Source: CAHJXF01 sp038240015
Lineage (GTDB): Bacteria > Pseudomonadota > Gammaproteobacteria > Burkholderiales > Burkholderiaceae_D
Reading direction: 5' to 3'
Assembly: GCA_038240015.1 (NCBI GenBank)
Contig: JBBSEF010000010.1
Coordinates: 9,453 to 73,452, forward strand
DNA: 64,000 bases
The notes under the pieces: generated by a model
Told to the model about the DNA's origin: nothing
Databases searched by the model: none
What the model saw: only the letters and a program-made list of their open reading frames with translations
In this document: in pieces, positions 9,455 to 20,695 of the stretch
Layout: the number at the start of each line of letters is the position of its first letter
Position numbering within the stretch: the first letter of the stretch is position 1
Made by a program: the position numbers and the translations under genes

Positions 9455-9904
9455 ATGTACAAACGGATTCTTCTGGCCTACGACGGTTCCGAATCGGGCC
9501 GACGCGCCCTGCTCGAATGCGGCGACGTGGCCAATCTGATGAAGGCCGACATCAAGTTGCTCGCGGTCACACCCTCGATGCCGCCGGTGTATGTCGGAGA
9601 GGGCTTCATTCCCACCGACACGCTGGACGCGGAGAAGGAACGCTTTCGCGATGTGCTCGATGACGGCATCCGTCAGCTCGAGGCGAGCGGATTCGCGTGT
9701 CAGGGTCAGTTGTCCTTCGGCGAGCCGGTCGACGAGATCGCGCGCGTCGCCAAGGAATGGGGCGCCGATCTGATCGTGATGGGTCATCGGCGCGCGGGCG
9801 GCTGGGCCGAGCGTTGGTGGCGCGGATCGCTCAGCAAATCGCTCGTCGAAATTGCACCTTGCAGCGTGTTGATCGCCGTGATCAACCACTCGACGGCGAA
9901 GTAG
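9455..9904 (+). CDS. Universal stress protein family (UspA-type)
   Basis: This is a 149-residue single-domain Usp protein. The N-terminal strand YKRILLAYDGSESGRRAL carries the usual nucleotide-contacting Asp. The C-terminal half has DLIVMGHRRAGG, then RGSLSKSLVEIAPCSVLIAV. The ATP loop is atypical: the family pattern G-x2-G-x9-G-S/T is not met, with GHRR where the second Gly is expected. ATP binding is therefore uncertain. The frame is open further upstream, but ATG 9455 has CGGAGGT just before it and gives the family start. It is transcribed alone, convergent with the yheS-like gene. Confidence 0.85.
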   Translation: MYKRILLAYDGSESGRRALLECGDVANLMKADIKLLAVTPSMPPVYVGEGFIPTDTLDAEKERFRDVLDDGIRQLEASGFACQGQLSFGEPVDEIARVAKEWGADLIVMGHRRAGGWAERWWRGSLSKSLVEIAPCSVLIAVINHSTAK

Positions 9905-10011
9905 TCGCATCAGGATCGCTGTGTCGCGCGATGGGCCGTGCGCGAGTCGTGCGTCGGGTCGCGCGTTGCGTCGCGAGTCTGGTCGCGAGTCGAAGCGGCC
10001 GTCAGGATGAA

Positions 10012-12047
<2,036 letters not shown>

Positions 12048-12051
<4 letters not shown>

Positions 12052-13007
12052 CGCGAGCGCTTTCGGTTCGATGCGGGCCTGGTCGCGGACTCCGATGGGA
12101 GATCCGCCGCCCGCAGCGCGAACACCGCATCGTCGCCGCCGCTGGTGGACAGCCATGTGATCGGCAGCCGCGGGAATGCGGCTTCGACATGCGGCCGCTC
12201 GTGGCCGACTTCTACGACCAGCAGACCGTCCGATGTCAACACGCGCGGCGCAGCGTCGACGATGCGTCGAACCAGGGCGAGCCCATCGACGCCTCCGGCA
12301 AGCGCCATGCGCGGCTCGCATCGATATTCATCGGGCAACTTCGCCATCGACGCGTCGTTGACATAAGGCGGATTGGTGACGATCAAATCGTAGCGGCGCT
12401 TCTCGAGGCTGTCGAAGAGATCGGACTCGATCAACTCGATGCGCTCGCCGAGTCCGTGCTCGTCCACGTTGATGCGTGCGATCTCGAGCGCATCGCGCGA
12501 GAGATCGACTGCGTCCACGCGCGCTTCCGGAAACGCGTCGGCGGCAATGATCGCGAGGCAACCCGAACCCGTGCACAGGTCGAGCACGCGTCCCACTTCG
12601 TCGGGGGCCGCGATCCATGGGGCAAGACGATCGAACAACAGCTCGGCGATGAACGAACGCGGAACGATCACGCGCGGATCGACCTTGAAGCGATAGTCGC
12701 CCAGCCACGCCTCCCCTGTGAGATAAGCCGCGGGCACGCGCTCATCGACACGGCGCGCGATGACGTCGAGCACCGCGCGTCGCTCACTCGCGATCGGATG
12801 CGCGTCGAGAAACGGATCGAGTTTGTCGATCGGCAAATGCAAGGTGTGCAGCACGAGATGAACGGCCTCGTCCCAAGCGCTGGCGCTACCGTGCCCGAAG
12901 AAAAGACCGCACTCGTTGAAGCGGCTCACCGCAAAACGCAACAGGTCGCGGATCGTCGAGAGGTCCCGCATCGTCGCGACCTCGTCGACAGGTTTGCGCC
13001 GGGTCAT
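12048..13007 (-). CDS. prmB: Ribosomal protein L3 glutamine N5-methyltransferase
   Basis: PrmB methylates a glutamine of ribosomal protein L3. The 319-residue product has a helical N-terminal domain (RDLLRFAVSRFNECGL) and a Rossmann methyltransferase domain. The SAM motif is VLDLCTGSGCLAI, and the glutamine-methyltransferase signature NPPYV is present. HGSASAWDEA and FKVDPRVIVPRS are typical of PrmB rather than PrmC. ATG 13007 overlaps the dapE stop as ATGA; an in-frame Met at residue 13 is an alternative start. The gene ends in a GTGA overlap with the yheS-like gene, so dapE-prmB-yheS appear translationally coupled. Confidence 0.92.
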
Positions 13008-14218
13008 ATGGCCGACAGCAGCGCGGCAAGCGTGTCGCGGTAGATGTTCTTCAGCGGCGCGATGTCGGCGACGGCGACGCATTCGTCGATCTTGTGAATG
13101 CTCGCGTTGATGGGCCCGAACTCGATCGTCTGTCCACAGATCTTCGAGATGAAGCGTCCGTCGGACGTGCCGCCGGTCGTCGAGAGCTTCGTCGTGATGC
13201 CGGTCTCTCGCAGGATCGCGGCGGCGAGCGCCTGCGACAGTTCGCCTTCGTGCGTGAGGAATGGGAGACCCCCTACGGTCCACACGAGATCGTAGGCCAG
13301 GCCGTTCGCGTCGAGCACCGCATGCACGCGCGCCTTCAGCGATTCGACGCTGTTCTCGGTCGAATGACGAAAATTGAAGTCGGCTACGGCCGACCCCGGA
13401 ATGACATTGGTCGCGCCCGTGCCCGCGTGCAGGTTGGACACCTGAAACGTCGTCGGTGGAAAAAATTCGTTGCCGCCATCCCAGGTGATCGCGACGAGCG
13501 CAGCCAACGCGTCGGCGATCTCGTGAATCGGATTGCGCGCGAGATGCGGATACGCGATGTGACCTTGTATGCCCCTGACGGTGAGCCGGCCCGACAACGA
13601 ACCGCGCCGGCCGTTCTTGATGATGTCCCCCAGCGCATCCTGCGAAGTCGGCTCGCCGACGATGCAATAGTCGAGCGGTACGTCCGACATTCCGGACATG
13701 CGGTCGCGCTCGTCGAAGCGCGCCATCAAGCGCTCGCATACGCGCACCGTTCCATCGATGGCGGGTCCTTCCTCGTCGGACGTGATCAGCAATGCGATCG
13801 AGCCGCGATGCGCCGGATGAGATGCGACGAACTCTTCGATCGCGACGACGAAGGCCGCGATCGAGGTCTTCATGTCGGCGGCGCCCCGGCCATACAGATG
13901 ACCGTCGCGTTCGCTCGCCACGAAGGGATCGGAGGTCCATTGTTCGCGCGGGCCGGTCGGCACGACATCGGTGTGTCCGGCGAACACGAAGACCGGTCGC
14001 TCGGTTCCACGTCGCGCCCACAGGTTCGTCACGCCATTGGCTGCGAGGGTCTCGCATACGAAGCCCAGCGGTTCCACGCGAGCGGCGATCAATGCCTGGC
14101 ATCCGGCGTCGTCGGGCGTTGCCGAACGACGCGCGATCAATTGCTCGGCAAAGGCGCGGGTCGGCTCGAGTTGCGAAGAGGTGAGGGGAGGGCGCGACGG
14201 CGACGCGAATTCAGACAT
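13004..14218 (-). CDS. dapE: Succinyl-diaminopimelate desuccinylase
   Basis: DapE hydrolyses N-succinyl-LL-diaminopimelate in the lysine and peptidoglycan precursor pathway. The 404-residue product has the M20 di-zinc peptidase layout. Metal and catalytic residues are His82 and Asp84 in GHTDVVP, Asp115 in GRGAADMK and Glu149/Glu150 in TSDEEG, with EPTS further on and a dimerisation domain between. The C-terminal half has GTSDGRF and FGPINASIHKIDE. It lies 37 bases downstream of the pilU-like gene and near dapD, so two steps of the same pathway are clustered on this strand. Confidence 0.95.
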   Translation of the reverse strand: MSEFASPSRPPLTSSQLEPTRAFAEQLIARRSATPDDAGCQALIAARVEPLGFVCETLAANGVTNLWARRGTERPVFVFAGHTDVVPTGPREQWTSDPFVASERDGHLYGRGAADMKTSIAAFVVAIEEFVASHPAHRGSIALLITSDEEGPAIDGTVRVCERLMARFDERDRMSGMSDVPLDYCIVGEPTSQDALGDIIKNGRRGSLSGRLTVRGIQGHIAYPHLARNPIHEIADALAALVAITWDGGNEFFPPTTFQVSNLHAGTGATNVIPGSAVADFNFRHSTENSVESLKARVHAVLDANGLAYDLVWTVGGLPFLTHEGELSQALAAAILRETGITTKLSTTGGTSDGRFISKICGQTIEFGPINASIHKIDECVAVADIAPLKNIYRDTLAALLSAI

Positions 14219-14255
14219 GGGTCAGGACGTCGGCCCGACAGCGACCCGACATCGA

Positions 14256-15395
14256 TCAGACATTGAGCGTGAATTCCTTGAACGACGAGGTCGTGTCGTA
14301 CGCTCTGGATTGCTCGAGATGCTCCATCGGCAAGACCGGCGGCGCATTGTTGATCAGCCACAGCAGATTGGTCGGCGAGTCGGCATGCGAGAGCGCTTCT
14401 TCTTCCGAGATGGTTTCTTCGCGAATCATGCGGTAGAGCGCCTGCTCGAAGGTCTGCGAGCCCGGCGACAAACTCTTTTCCATCGCTTCCTTGATGCCGT
14501 TGATCTCGCCTTTTTCGATCAGCTCGGCGATGTGGCGCGTGTTCAGCAAGACCTCGACGGCCGGCACGCGGCCGCCGCTGCGCGCGCGAATCAGACGTTG
14601 GGAGACGATGCTCTTCAATGCGGCCGACAGGTCCGACAGGAGCGTCGCGCGATTTTCGAGCGGGTAGAAGGTCACGACGCGATTGAGCGCGTGATAGCTG
14701 TTGTTCGCGTGCAGAGTGGCCAGGCACAGATGGCCCGACTGCGCATAGGCGATCGCGGCGCTCATCGTCTCCTTGTCGCGAATCTCGCCGATCAGGATGC
14801 AGTCGGGCGCCTGACGCAGTGCGTTGCGCAGCGCGATCTCGAGGCTGATCGCATCGCTGCCGATTTCGCGTTGATTGACGATCGACTTCTTGTTGCGAAA
14901 CACGTATTCGATCGGATCCTCGAGCGTGAGGATGTGCCCGGTGCGCTTGGCGTTGCGCATGTCGAGCATGGACGCGATGGTGGTCGACTTGCCCGAGCCG
15001 GTTGCGCCGACGATCAACACCAGCCCGCGCTTCTCCATGATGATGTCGCCCATGACGGGCGGCAGATTGAGCGTGTCGAGCGCCGGAATGTCGGTTGCGA
15101 TGTAGCGAATCACCGCCGAAATCGATCCGCGTTGTTGAAACGCCGACAGGCGAAAGCGACCCACGCCCTGCACGCCGAAGCCCTTGTTGAGCTCGTGGGT
15201 GGCGATCAGTTCGTCGAATTCTTCAGGCGCGATGATCTCAGACAGCAGACTCTTGATCATCGCGTTGTCCATCAACTGCTGATTGATCGGCACCGATGTC
15301 CCGTTGACCTTCATGTGCACCGCCGAGCCCACCGCGATGAAAAGATCCGAGGCCTTCTTCTCGGCCATCAGTTTGAACAGACGTTCCATCGCCAT
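14256..15395 (-). CDS. pilU: PilT/PilU-family pilus retraction ATPase
   Basis: This 379-residue hexameric secretion ATPase powers or assists type IV pilus retraction in the family. It has Walker A GATGSGKST and an Asp box near LTLEDPIEY. The Walker B region is PDCILIGEIRDKETM and the His box is SGHLCLATLHANN. MEKRGLVLIVGATG, TGHILTLEDPIE and the ending resemble PilU more than PilT. The frame extends to a TTG at 15416, but ATG 15395 has GAAGGAC at good spacing. It sits between dapD and dapE with no other pilus gene in the window, so its pilus partners must be elsewhere. Confidence 0.82.
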   Translation of the reverse strand: MAMERLFKLMAEKKASDLFIAVGSAVHMKVNGTSVPINQQLMDNAMIKSLLSEIIAPEEFDELIATHELNKGFGVQGVGRFRLSAFQQRGSISAVIRYIATDIPALDTLNLPPVMGDIIMEKRGLVLIVGATGSGKSTTIASMLDMRNAKRTGHILTLEDPIEYVFRNKKSIVNQREIGSDAISLEIALRNALRQAPDCILIGEIRDKETMSAAIAYAQSGHLCLATLHANNSYHALNRVVTFYPLENRATLLSDLSAALKSIVSQRLIRARSGGRVPAVEVLLNTRHIAELIEKGEINGIKEAMEKSLSPGSQTFEQALYRMIREETISEEEALSHADSPTNLLWLINNAPPVLPMEHLEQSRAYDTTSSFKEFTLNV

Positions 15396-15433
15396 GACGG
15401 GTCCTTCGATTTTCAAAAGTGGGGCCGTGTGAA

Positions 15434-15469
15434 TCGGTGTACGCGTCGGTGTACGCGTCGGAGTGCGCG
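15434..15469. repeat. 12-bp tandem repeat between dapD and the pilU-like gene
   Basis: TCGGTGTACGCG occurs twice in tandem, followed by TCGGAGTGCGCG and a partial fourth unit TCGTGGCGCG. It lies in the short spacer between the dapD stop and the pilU-like start. Confidence 0.85.
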
Positions 15470-15488
15470 TCGTGGCGCGATCCGGTGC

Positions 15489-16316
15489 TCAATCACCGCG
15501 CAGCAGTTCGTTGATGCTGGTCTTCGCTCTCGTCTCCGCTGTCACTTGCTTGACGATCACTGCGCAATATAAGCCGTATTTTCCATCGGCGGAAGGAAGC
15601 GAACCGGGGACGACGACCGATCCCGAAGGCACGCGTCCGTAACTGATCGTCCCGGTGCTCCGATCGTAGATCCTGGTCGATTGCGAGATGTACACGCCCA
15701 TCGACAGCACCGAGTTCTCTTCGACGATCACGCCTTCGACGACTTCGGAACGCGCGCCGATGAAGCAGTTGTCTTCGATGATGGTCGGATTCGCCTGCAA
15801 TGGTTCGAGTACGCCGCCGATGCCCACGCCTCCCGACAGATGCACGTTGCGGCCGATCTGCGCGCACGAGCCGACCGTCGCCCAAGTATCGACCATCGTT
15901 CCTTCGTCGACATAGGCGCCGATGTTGACGTAGGACGGCATCAGCACCACGTTCTTTCCGATGAAACTGCCGCGCCGCGCGACCGCCGGCGGCACTACGC
16001 GCACACCGGTCGCGCGCATCTCGTCTTGCGACAGATGCGAGAACTTGGTCTTGACCTTGTCGAAGAAGCCCAGGTCGCCTGCATGCATCAAGGCGTTGTC
16101 GTTGAGCCTGAACGAAAGCAGCACGGCCTTCTTGATCCATTGATGCACCGTCCACGTCCCGGCGATCTTTTCGGCGACGCGCAGACGGCCCACGTTCAAT
16201 TGCGCGATGACGCCTTCCACGGCGTCGCGAATTTCAGCGGGCGCGTCTGCCGGCGAGAGGGTGGCGCGGTCGTCCCATGCGCGATCGATGATGGCTTGCA
16301 GAGCGGATTGATTCAT
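15489..16316 (-). CDS. dapD: Tetrahydrodipicolinate N-succinyltransferase
   Basis: DapD transfers succinyl from succinyl-CoA to tetrahydrodipicolinate, upstream of DapE. The 275-residue product is close to the 274 residues of E. coli DapD. It has an N-terminal helical domain (LQAIIDRAWDDRATLSPA). A left-handed beta-helix of hexapeptide repeats follows, around FIGKNVVLMPSYVNIGAYV and IGRNVHLSGGVGIGG. The frame is open 25 codons further, but ATG 16316 (MNQSALQ) gives the family start. It is about 80 bases from the queF stop, and the order queF-dapD-pilU-dapE is on one strand. Confidence 0.96.
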   Translation of the reverse strand: MNQSALQAIIDRAWDDRATLSPADAPAEIRDAVEGVIAQLNVGRLRVAEKIAGTWTVHQWIKKAVLLSFRLNDNALMHAGDLGFFDKVKTKFSHLSQDEMRATGVRVVPPAVARRGSFIGKNVVLMPSYVNIGAYVDEGTMVDTWATVGSCAQIGRNVHLSGGVGIGGVLEPLQANPTIIEDNCFIGARSEVVEGVIVEENSVLSMGVYISQSTRIYDRSTGTISYGRVPSGSVVVPGSLPSADGKYGLYCAVIVKQVTAETRAKTSINELLRGD

Positions 16317-16395
16317 GAACGCCGAGAAAAGGTGAAGGGCAGGAAACGATCGGGCGGATGAAACGCAGCAGTCGGAAGGTGATGCCGGCACAGTC

Positions 16396-16902
16396 CTAGC
16401 GCGTCGACGCTTCGCTGTCGAACGCGACCAGCGAGACCGGCGGCTGCGGTTTCCAGCCGCGCTTTCGGTGTTCGACGACTATGTTGGTAAAGATGCCGCC
16501 GCGCACACCCCAGCGCGCGGTCACGCGCATGTAGCGCGGCCTGGTGGCGGACGCGAGATCTTCGAGAACGCGATTGGTGACGGCTTCATGAAAGGCGCCT
16601 TCGTCGCGAAAGCTCCAGGTGTACAGCTTGAGGCTCTTCAACTCCACGCACCGCCGGTCGGGAATGTAGTCGATCGTGAAGATCGCGAAGTCGGGCTGGC
16701 TGGTGAGAGGACAAAGGCAAGTGAACTCGGGCACCCGCAGGTGGATCAGGTAGTCGCGTTCGGGATTCGGGTTGGCAAAGACGGCGAGCTTTCTTGAAGG
16801 CCGCGTCGATGGAAAAGTATCGCCCCGTTCGGTCTCGAGATCGCTGACCGCAAGGTCTCTGTTCGGGGAAGTCGAGGGCGTGCTTCTCGATGCTGCTGCC
16901 AT
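16396..16902 (-). CDS. queF: NADPH-dependent 7-cyano-7-deazaguanine reductase
   Basis: QueF reduces preQ0 to preQ1 in queuosine biosynthesis. The 168-residue product is the short single-domain type. It carries the nucleophile Cys64 and Asp71 in EFTCLCPLTSQPDF, the QueF motif ELKSLKLY at 87-94 and FHE at 104-106. The first 45 residues or so are an extra, Ser/Pro-rich tail, so a later start is possible, though ATG 16902 has an AAAGAG upstream. A TATAAT reading toward it lies at 16955-16950. Confidence 0.93.
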   Translation of the reverse strand: MAAASRSTPSTSPNRDLAVSDLETERGDTFPSTRPSRKLAVFANPNPERDYLIHLRVPEFTCLCPLTSQPDFAIFTIDYIPDRRCVELKSLKLYTWSFRDEGAFHEAVTNRVLEDLASATRPRYMRVTARWGVRGGIFTNIVVEHRKRGWKPQPPVSLVAFDSEASTR

Positions 16903-16948
16903 GCTCTTTGAGGGTTCGCGATCGGCTGGGAAGCGACGACCAGGCTGC

Positions 16949-16955
16949 TATTATA
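16949..16955. promoter_or_regulatory. Candidate shared -10 for divergent queF and smc
   Basis: The string TATTATA reads TATTAT on the plus strand (toward smc) and TATAAT on the minus strand (toward queF, 48 bases before its start). -35 matches are poor on both sides. Confidence 0.4.
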
Positions 16956-16993
16956 CGAAGCCATCGCGATGTCATCGCGACCCACCCCCGCTG

Positions 16994-17047
16994 CGACGCT
17001 TTGCGTCGTTTTTTGTTTTGCCGCAAGGCGCCGCGCGAATCCTTGCG
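16994..17047 (+). terminator. Terminator-like hairpin and second hairpin in the smc leader
   Basis: CGACGC (16994-16999), loop TTT and GCGTCG (17003-17008) are followed by six T (17009-17014): a compact intrinsic terminator. Directly after it CGCAAGG (17022-17028) pairs with CCTTGCG (17041-17047). Both lie between the candidate promoter and the smc GTG, with no plus-strand gene upstream. They could therefore form an attenuating leader. Confidence 0.55.
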
Positions 17048-17091
17048 TCGATCCTGCCCGTCACTGCCGACCTCGTTCTCGTCAACCTTCC

Positions 17092-20000
17092 GTGCGCCTC
17101 TCGCAGATCAAACTTTCCGGCTTCAAGTCCTTCGTCGATCCGACGCATTTTTCCTTGCCCGGACAACTCGTGGGCGTGGTCGGGCCGAACGGCTGCGGCA
17201 AATCCAACATCATCGACGCGGCGCGATGGGTACTGGGTGAATCGAAGGCGAGCGAGCTGCGCGGCGAGTCGATGCAGGACGTGATCTTCAACGGCTCGGG
17301 CCAACGCAAACCGGCCGGCCGCGCGAGCGTCGAGCTGGTGTTCGACAACTCGCCCGATGCGAACGGCAAGCCGCAGGGCAAACAGATCGCCGGGCCTTGG
17401 GGACAATATGCCGACATCGCGGTCAAGCGCGTGCTCACGCGCGACGGCGCCTCGACCTATCTGATCAATAACCAGGTGGTTCGCCGCCGCGACATCCAGG
17501 ACATTTTTCTGGGTACCGGTCTCGGGCCGCGCGCCTACGCGATCATCGGCCAGGGGATGATCACTCGCATCATCGAAGCACGCCCCGACGAGCTTCGCGT
17601 TTTTCTCGAAGAAGCCGCCGGGGTCTCGAAGTACAAGGAACGCCGGCGCGAGACCGAGAACCGTCTGGCGGACACGCGCGAGAACCTGACGCGGGTCGAA
17701 GACATCCTGCGCGAGTTGACTGCCAACCTCGATCGACTCGAACAGCAGGCGGTCGTCGCGCAACAGTATCGCGACTTGCAGAACGACATCGACGGCAAGC
17801 AGAAGTTGCTGTGGATGCTGCGCGCCAACGAAGCGGCGGGGCTGGCCGGCAAGCACAAGCGGGAGGGCGACGAAGCCCGGCTCGCTCTCGACGCGCGCAC
17901 GGCGGACCTGCGCCGCGTCGAGGCCGAGCTCGAACGTGTGCGCGCGACGCATCAGGAAGCAGGCAACGCGGTCCATGCGCGCCAGGGTGAATACTACGAA
18001 GCGTCGGCGGTCGTATCGGCGATCGAGGCCGAAATCCGCATCGTCGTCGAATCGCGCAATCGCCTGCAGACGCAACGCGCGCAACTCGAAGCCCAACACG
18101 CGCATTGGAGTGAGCAGGGCGCGCGTCTGGCCGCCGCGATCATCGACGCAAGACGCGGGCATGAAATTGCGGCAGCCGCGATCGGCGAAGCCGAAGCCGC
18201 GCTCGATTCCCGTACCGACGAACTTCCGGAGGTCGAAGCCGCCGCTCGTGCGTGGGGCGTGACGGTCGACGGTCTTCGCGCGCAGGTGGCCGGCGCGCAG
18301 AAGGATCTCGAGATCGAATCGACGCAGCAGCGCAATGCGGACCGGCACCTCGAGTCGATCGCCAATCGCAAGACGCGTCTTGCCGAAGAAAAGCAGGCAC
18401 TCGATACGCCCGATCCGGAACGTTTGTCGATCGCGCGCAGTGCGGCCGACGCCGCCGCGGCGCGACTCGCTTCGCAAGAGGGGGATCTCGCCGCCGCCGA
18501 CGAGGCGCTGACGGCATCGCAAAGCGCGCGCGCATCGGCGCACGACGCGCTCGCTCGCGAGAGCAACGAGAGCGCGCAGATCGATGCGCGATTGTCGGCT
18601 CTCAAAGGCTTGCAGGAACGCGTGCAGGCCAACGGCAAACTGCAGCCTTGGCTCGATCGTCACGAGCTCGGGCGCTTGCCGCGCCTGTGGCAGCGCCTGC
18701 ACGTCGAAGCCGGGTGGGAGACTGCGGTCGAAGCTGCTTTGCGCGAACGGGTCGGCGCGCTCGAGATCGGGCAACTCGACAGCGTGCGCGCCTTCTTCGG
18801 GGATCTTCCGCCCGCCAAGCTGGCGTTTTATTCGGAACGCGTCCAGGACGGAGCGCGCGGCGGCGCTGCGGCAGCGACTGCGGCCAACCTCACGCCGTTG
18901 CTTGGCCTGATCGAATTGCGCGAACCCGCGCTGCGGGTGCTGCTCACCGAGTGGATCGGACATCTCTACGTGGCCGACAACGAGACCGAGGCGCTGTCGC
19001 GTCGTCACGAATTGCCGGCCGGTTCTTCATTCATTTTGCGATCGGGACATTTGATCGGTCGAGGCAGTCTGCAGTTCTATGCGTCCGATTCCGAACAGGC
19101 GGGCATGCTCGCGCGTCAGCACGAGATCGAAGACCTCGGCAAGCGTGCGCGCGCGCAAACGCTGTTGTCGGAAGACGCGCGCTCGCATGCGGTGCGCGCC
19201 GATGCCGGGGTCACGCAAGCGACCGCCGCTCTGTCGGCGCTGCGCACGGGCGTTGCGACTTCGACCTCCGATGTCCACTCGCATCAGTTGATCCTGCAAC
19301 GCCTGCAACAGGTCGAGACGCAAAGCCGCATGCGGGATCAACAGATCGAAAGCGAGCTTGCTTCTCTCGCGGCCGAAGAATCGAACGAGATCGAAACACG
19401 GCGATTATCCGAAGCCAACTTCGAACGCGTCGATGCGCTGCTGGCCGATGTACAGACGCGCTTCGAAGACGCGCAGACCGCATCGATGGCGGCGCACGCG
19501 CGCGTCGACGCCGCACGCACCGGTCTGGCCGATGTGCAGCGGGCGGTGCACGAGGCGCGCTACGAGGAAAAGACGCTCGCCGCGCGCATTGCCGACCTCG
19601 ACGAACAGACGCGTGCGGCTGCGGAGCAACTCGAGCGCGTGACCGGCGATCAGGCAGGCGTCGAGACCGAACTCGCCGCTCTCACCGACGAGACCGCTCG
19701 CGTAGGGCTCGAGGCCGCTATCGTTGCCCGCGTTGCGACCGAGCGAAGTCTCGCAGACGCGAGGGCCGAGCTCGATGCCTTGGGCGCGCAGATTCGCGCA
19801 GCCGACGAGTCGCGTCTGACGACCGAGCGCGATCTCGAGCCGATGCGCTCGCGGATCGGCGACGCGGCGTTGAAGGAGCAGGCAGCACGTCTCACCGAGC
19901 AGCAGTTTCAGCAGCAGTTGGCCGACGCTCACGCCGATTGCGCCGCACTGGCCGAGACGCTGGCCGGCGATGACGGCAGGAAGCTCAGAGCGCCCGCGCT

Positions 20001-20673
20001 GCATGCCGAAGTGCAGCGCCTGCAGCAGACCCTTGCCGAACTCGGCGCGGTCAATCTCGCGGCGCTGGACGAATTGTCCACGTCGCGCGAGCGCAAGACT
20101 TTTCTCGATGCGCAGACCGGAGATCTCGGCGAAGCGATCGCCACGCTGCAGGATGCGATTCGCAGGATCGATCGCGAAACGCGCGCGCTGTTGCAGGAGA
20201 CCTTCGACGCGATCAATCGTCATTTCGGCGAGCTCTTTCCGGCGCTGTTCGGCGGCGGCGAAGCGCGGCTCGTGATGACCGGTGACGAAATTCTCGACGC
20301 CGGGGTGCAGGTGATGGCGCAGCCGCCAGGCAAGAAGAACAGCAGCATTCATCTGCTGTCGGGCGGTGAGAAAGCACTGACCGCGATTGCGCTGGTGTTC
20401 GCGATGTTCCAGTTGAACCCGGCGCCGTTCTGTCTGCTCGACGAAGTCGATGCACCGCTCGACGACGCCAATACCGAGCGCTTCTGCAAACTGGTCAAGA
20501 AGATGGCTGTGCAAACGCAGTTCCTCTTCATCTCGCACAACAAGATCGCGATGGAGATGGCGCAGCAGTTGATCGGCGTGACGATGCAGGAGCAGGGCGT
20601 CTCGCGCGTGGTCGCGGTCGATCTCGACGCAGCGATCGGTTTTGCCAACGAACGGATCGAGGAGGCCGCATGA
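17092..20673 (+). CDS. smc: Chromosome segregation protein SMC
   Basis: SMC is the condensin ATPase that compacts and segregates the chromosome. The 1193-residue product has the N-terminal ATPase lobe with Walker A GPNGCGKS at 31-38. A long coiled coil, a hinge at about 500-680 and a second coiled coil rich in Glu, Arg and Ala follow. The C-terminal lobe has signature LLSGGEKAL near 1088 and Walker B PFCLLDEVDAPLDD near 1112. The start is set at GTG 17092 (RLSQIKLSGFKSFVDPT), matching the family. An ATG at 16969 is in frame but would run through the leader hairpins. zipA follows after 22 bases. Confidence 0.96.
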   Translation: MRLSQIKLSGFKSFVDPTHFSLPGQLVGVVGPNGCGKSNIIDAARWVLGESKASELRGESMQDVIFNGSGQRKPAGRASVELVFDNSPDANGKPQGKQIAGPWGQYADIAVKRVLTRDGASTYLINNQVVRRRDIQDIFLGTGLGPRAYAIIGQGMITRIIEARPDELRVFLEEAAGVSKYKERRRETENRLADTRENLTRVEDILRELTANLDRLEQQAVVAQQYRDLQNDIDGKQKLLWMLRANEAAGLAGKHKREGDEARLALDARTADLRRVEAELERVRATHQEAGNAVHARQGEYYEASAVVSAIEAEIRIVVESRNRLQTQRAQLEAQHAHWSEQGARLAAAIIDARRGHEIAAAAIGEAEAALDSRTDELPEVEAAARAWGVTVDGLRAQVAGAQKDLEIESTQQRNADRHLESIANRKTRLAEEKQALDTPDPERLSIARSAADAAAARLASQEGDLAAADEALTASQSARASAHDALARESNESAQIDARLSALKGLQERVQANGKLQPWLDRHELGRLPRLWQRLHVEAGWETAVEAALRERVGALEIGQLDSVRAFFGDLPPAKLAFYSERVQDGARGGAAAATAANLTPLLGLIELREPALRVLLTEWIGHLYVADNETEALSRRHELPAGSSFILRSGHLIGRGSLQFYASDSEQAGMLARQHEIEDLGKRARAQTLLSEDARSHAVRADAGVTQATAALSALRTGVATSTSDVHSHQLILQRLQQVETQSRMRDQQIESELASLAAEESNEIETRRLSEANFERVDALLADVQTRFEDAQTASMAAHARVDAARTGLADVQRAVHEARYEEKTLAARIADLDEQTRAAAEQLERVTGDQAGVETELAALTDETARVGLEAAIVARVATERSLADARAELDALGAQIRAADESRLTTERDLEPMRSRIGDAALKEQAARLTEQQFQQQLADAHADCAALAETLAGDDGRKLRAPALHAEVQRLQQTLAELGAVNLAALDELSTSRERKTFLDAQTGDLGEAIATLQDAIRRIDRETRALLQETFDAINRHFGELFPALFGGGEARLVMTGDEILDAGVQVMAQPPGKKNSSIHLLSGGEKALTAIALVFAMFQLNPAPFCLLDEVDAPLDDANTERFCKLVKKMAVQTQFLFISHNKIAMEMAQQLIGVTMQEQGVSRVVAVDLDAAIGFANERIEEAA

Positions 20674-20695
20674 AGCGAACGGCGGAGGTGGCCGC

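Noticed and set aside
15434..15469. Possible CRISPR-like array
   Set aside because: The units are only 12 bases, directly adjacent without spacers, and no cas gene is present. It is a simple tandem repeat.
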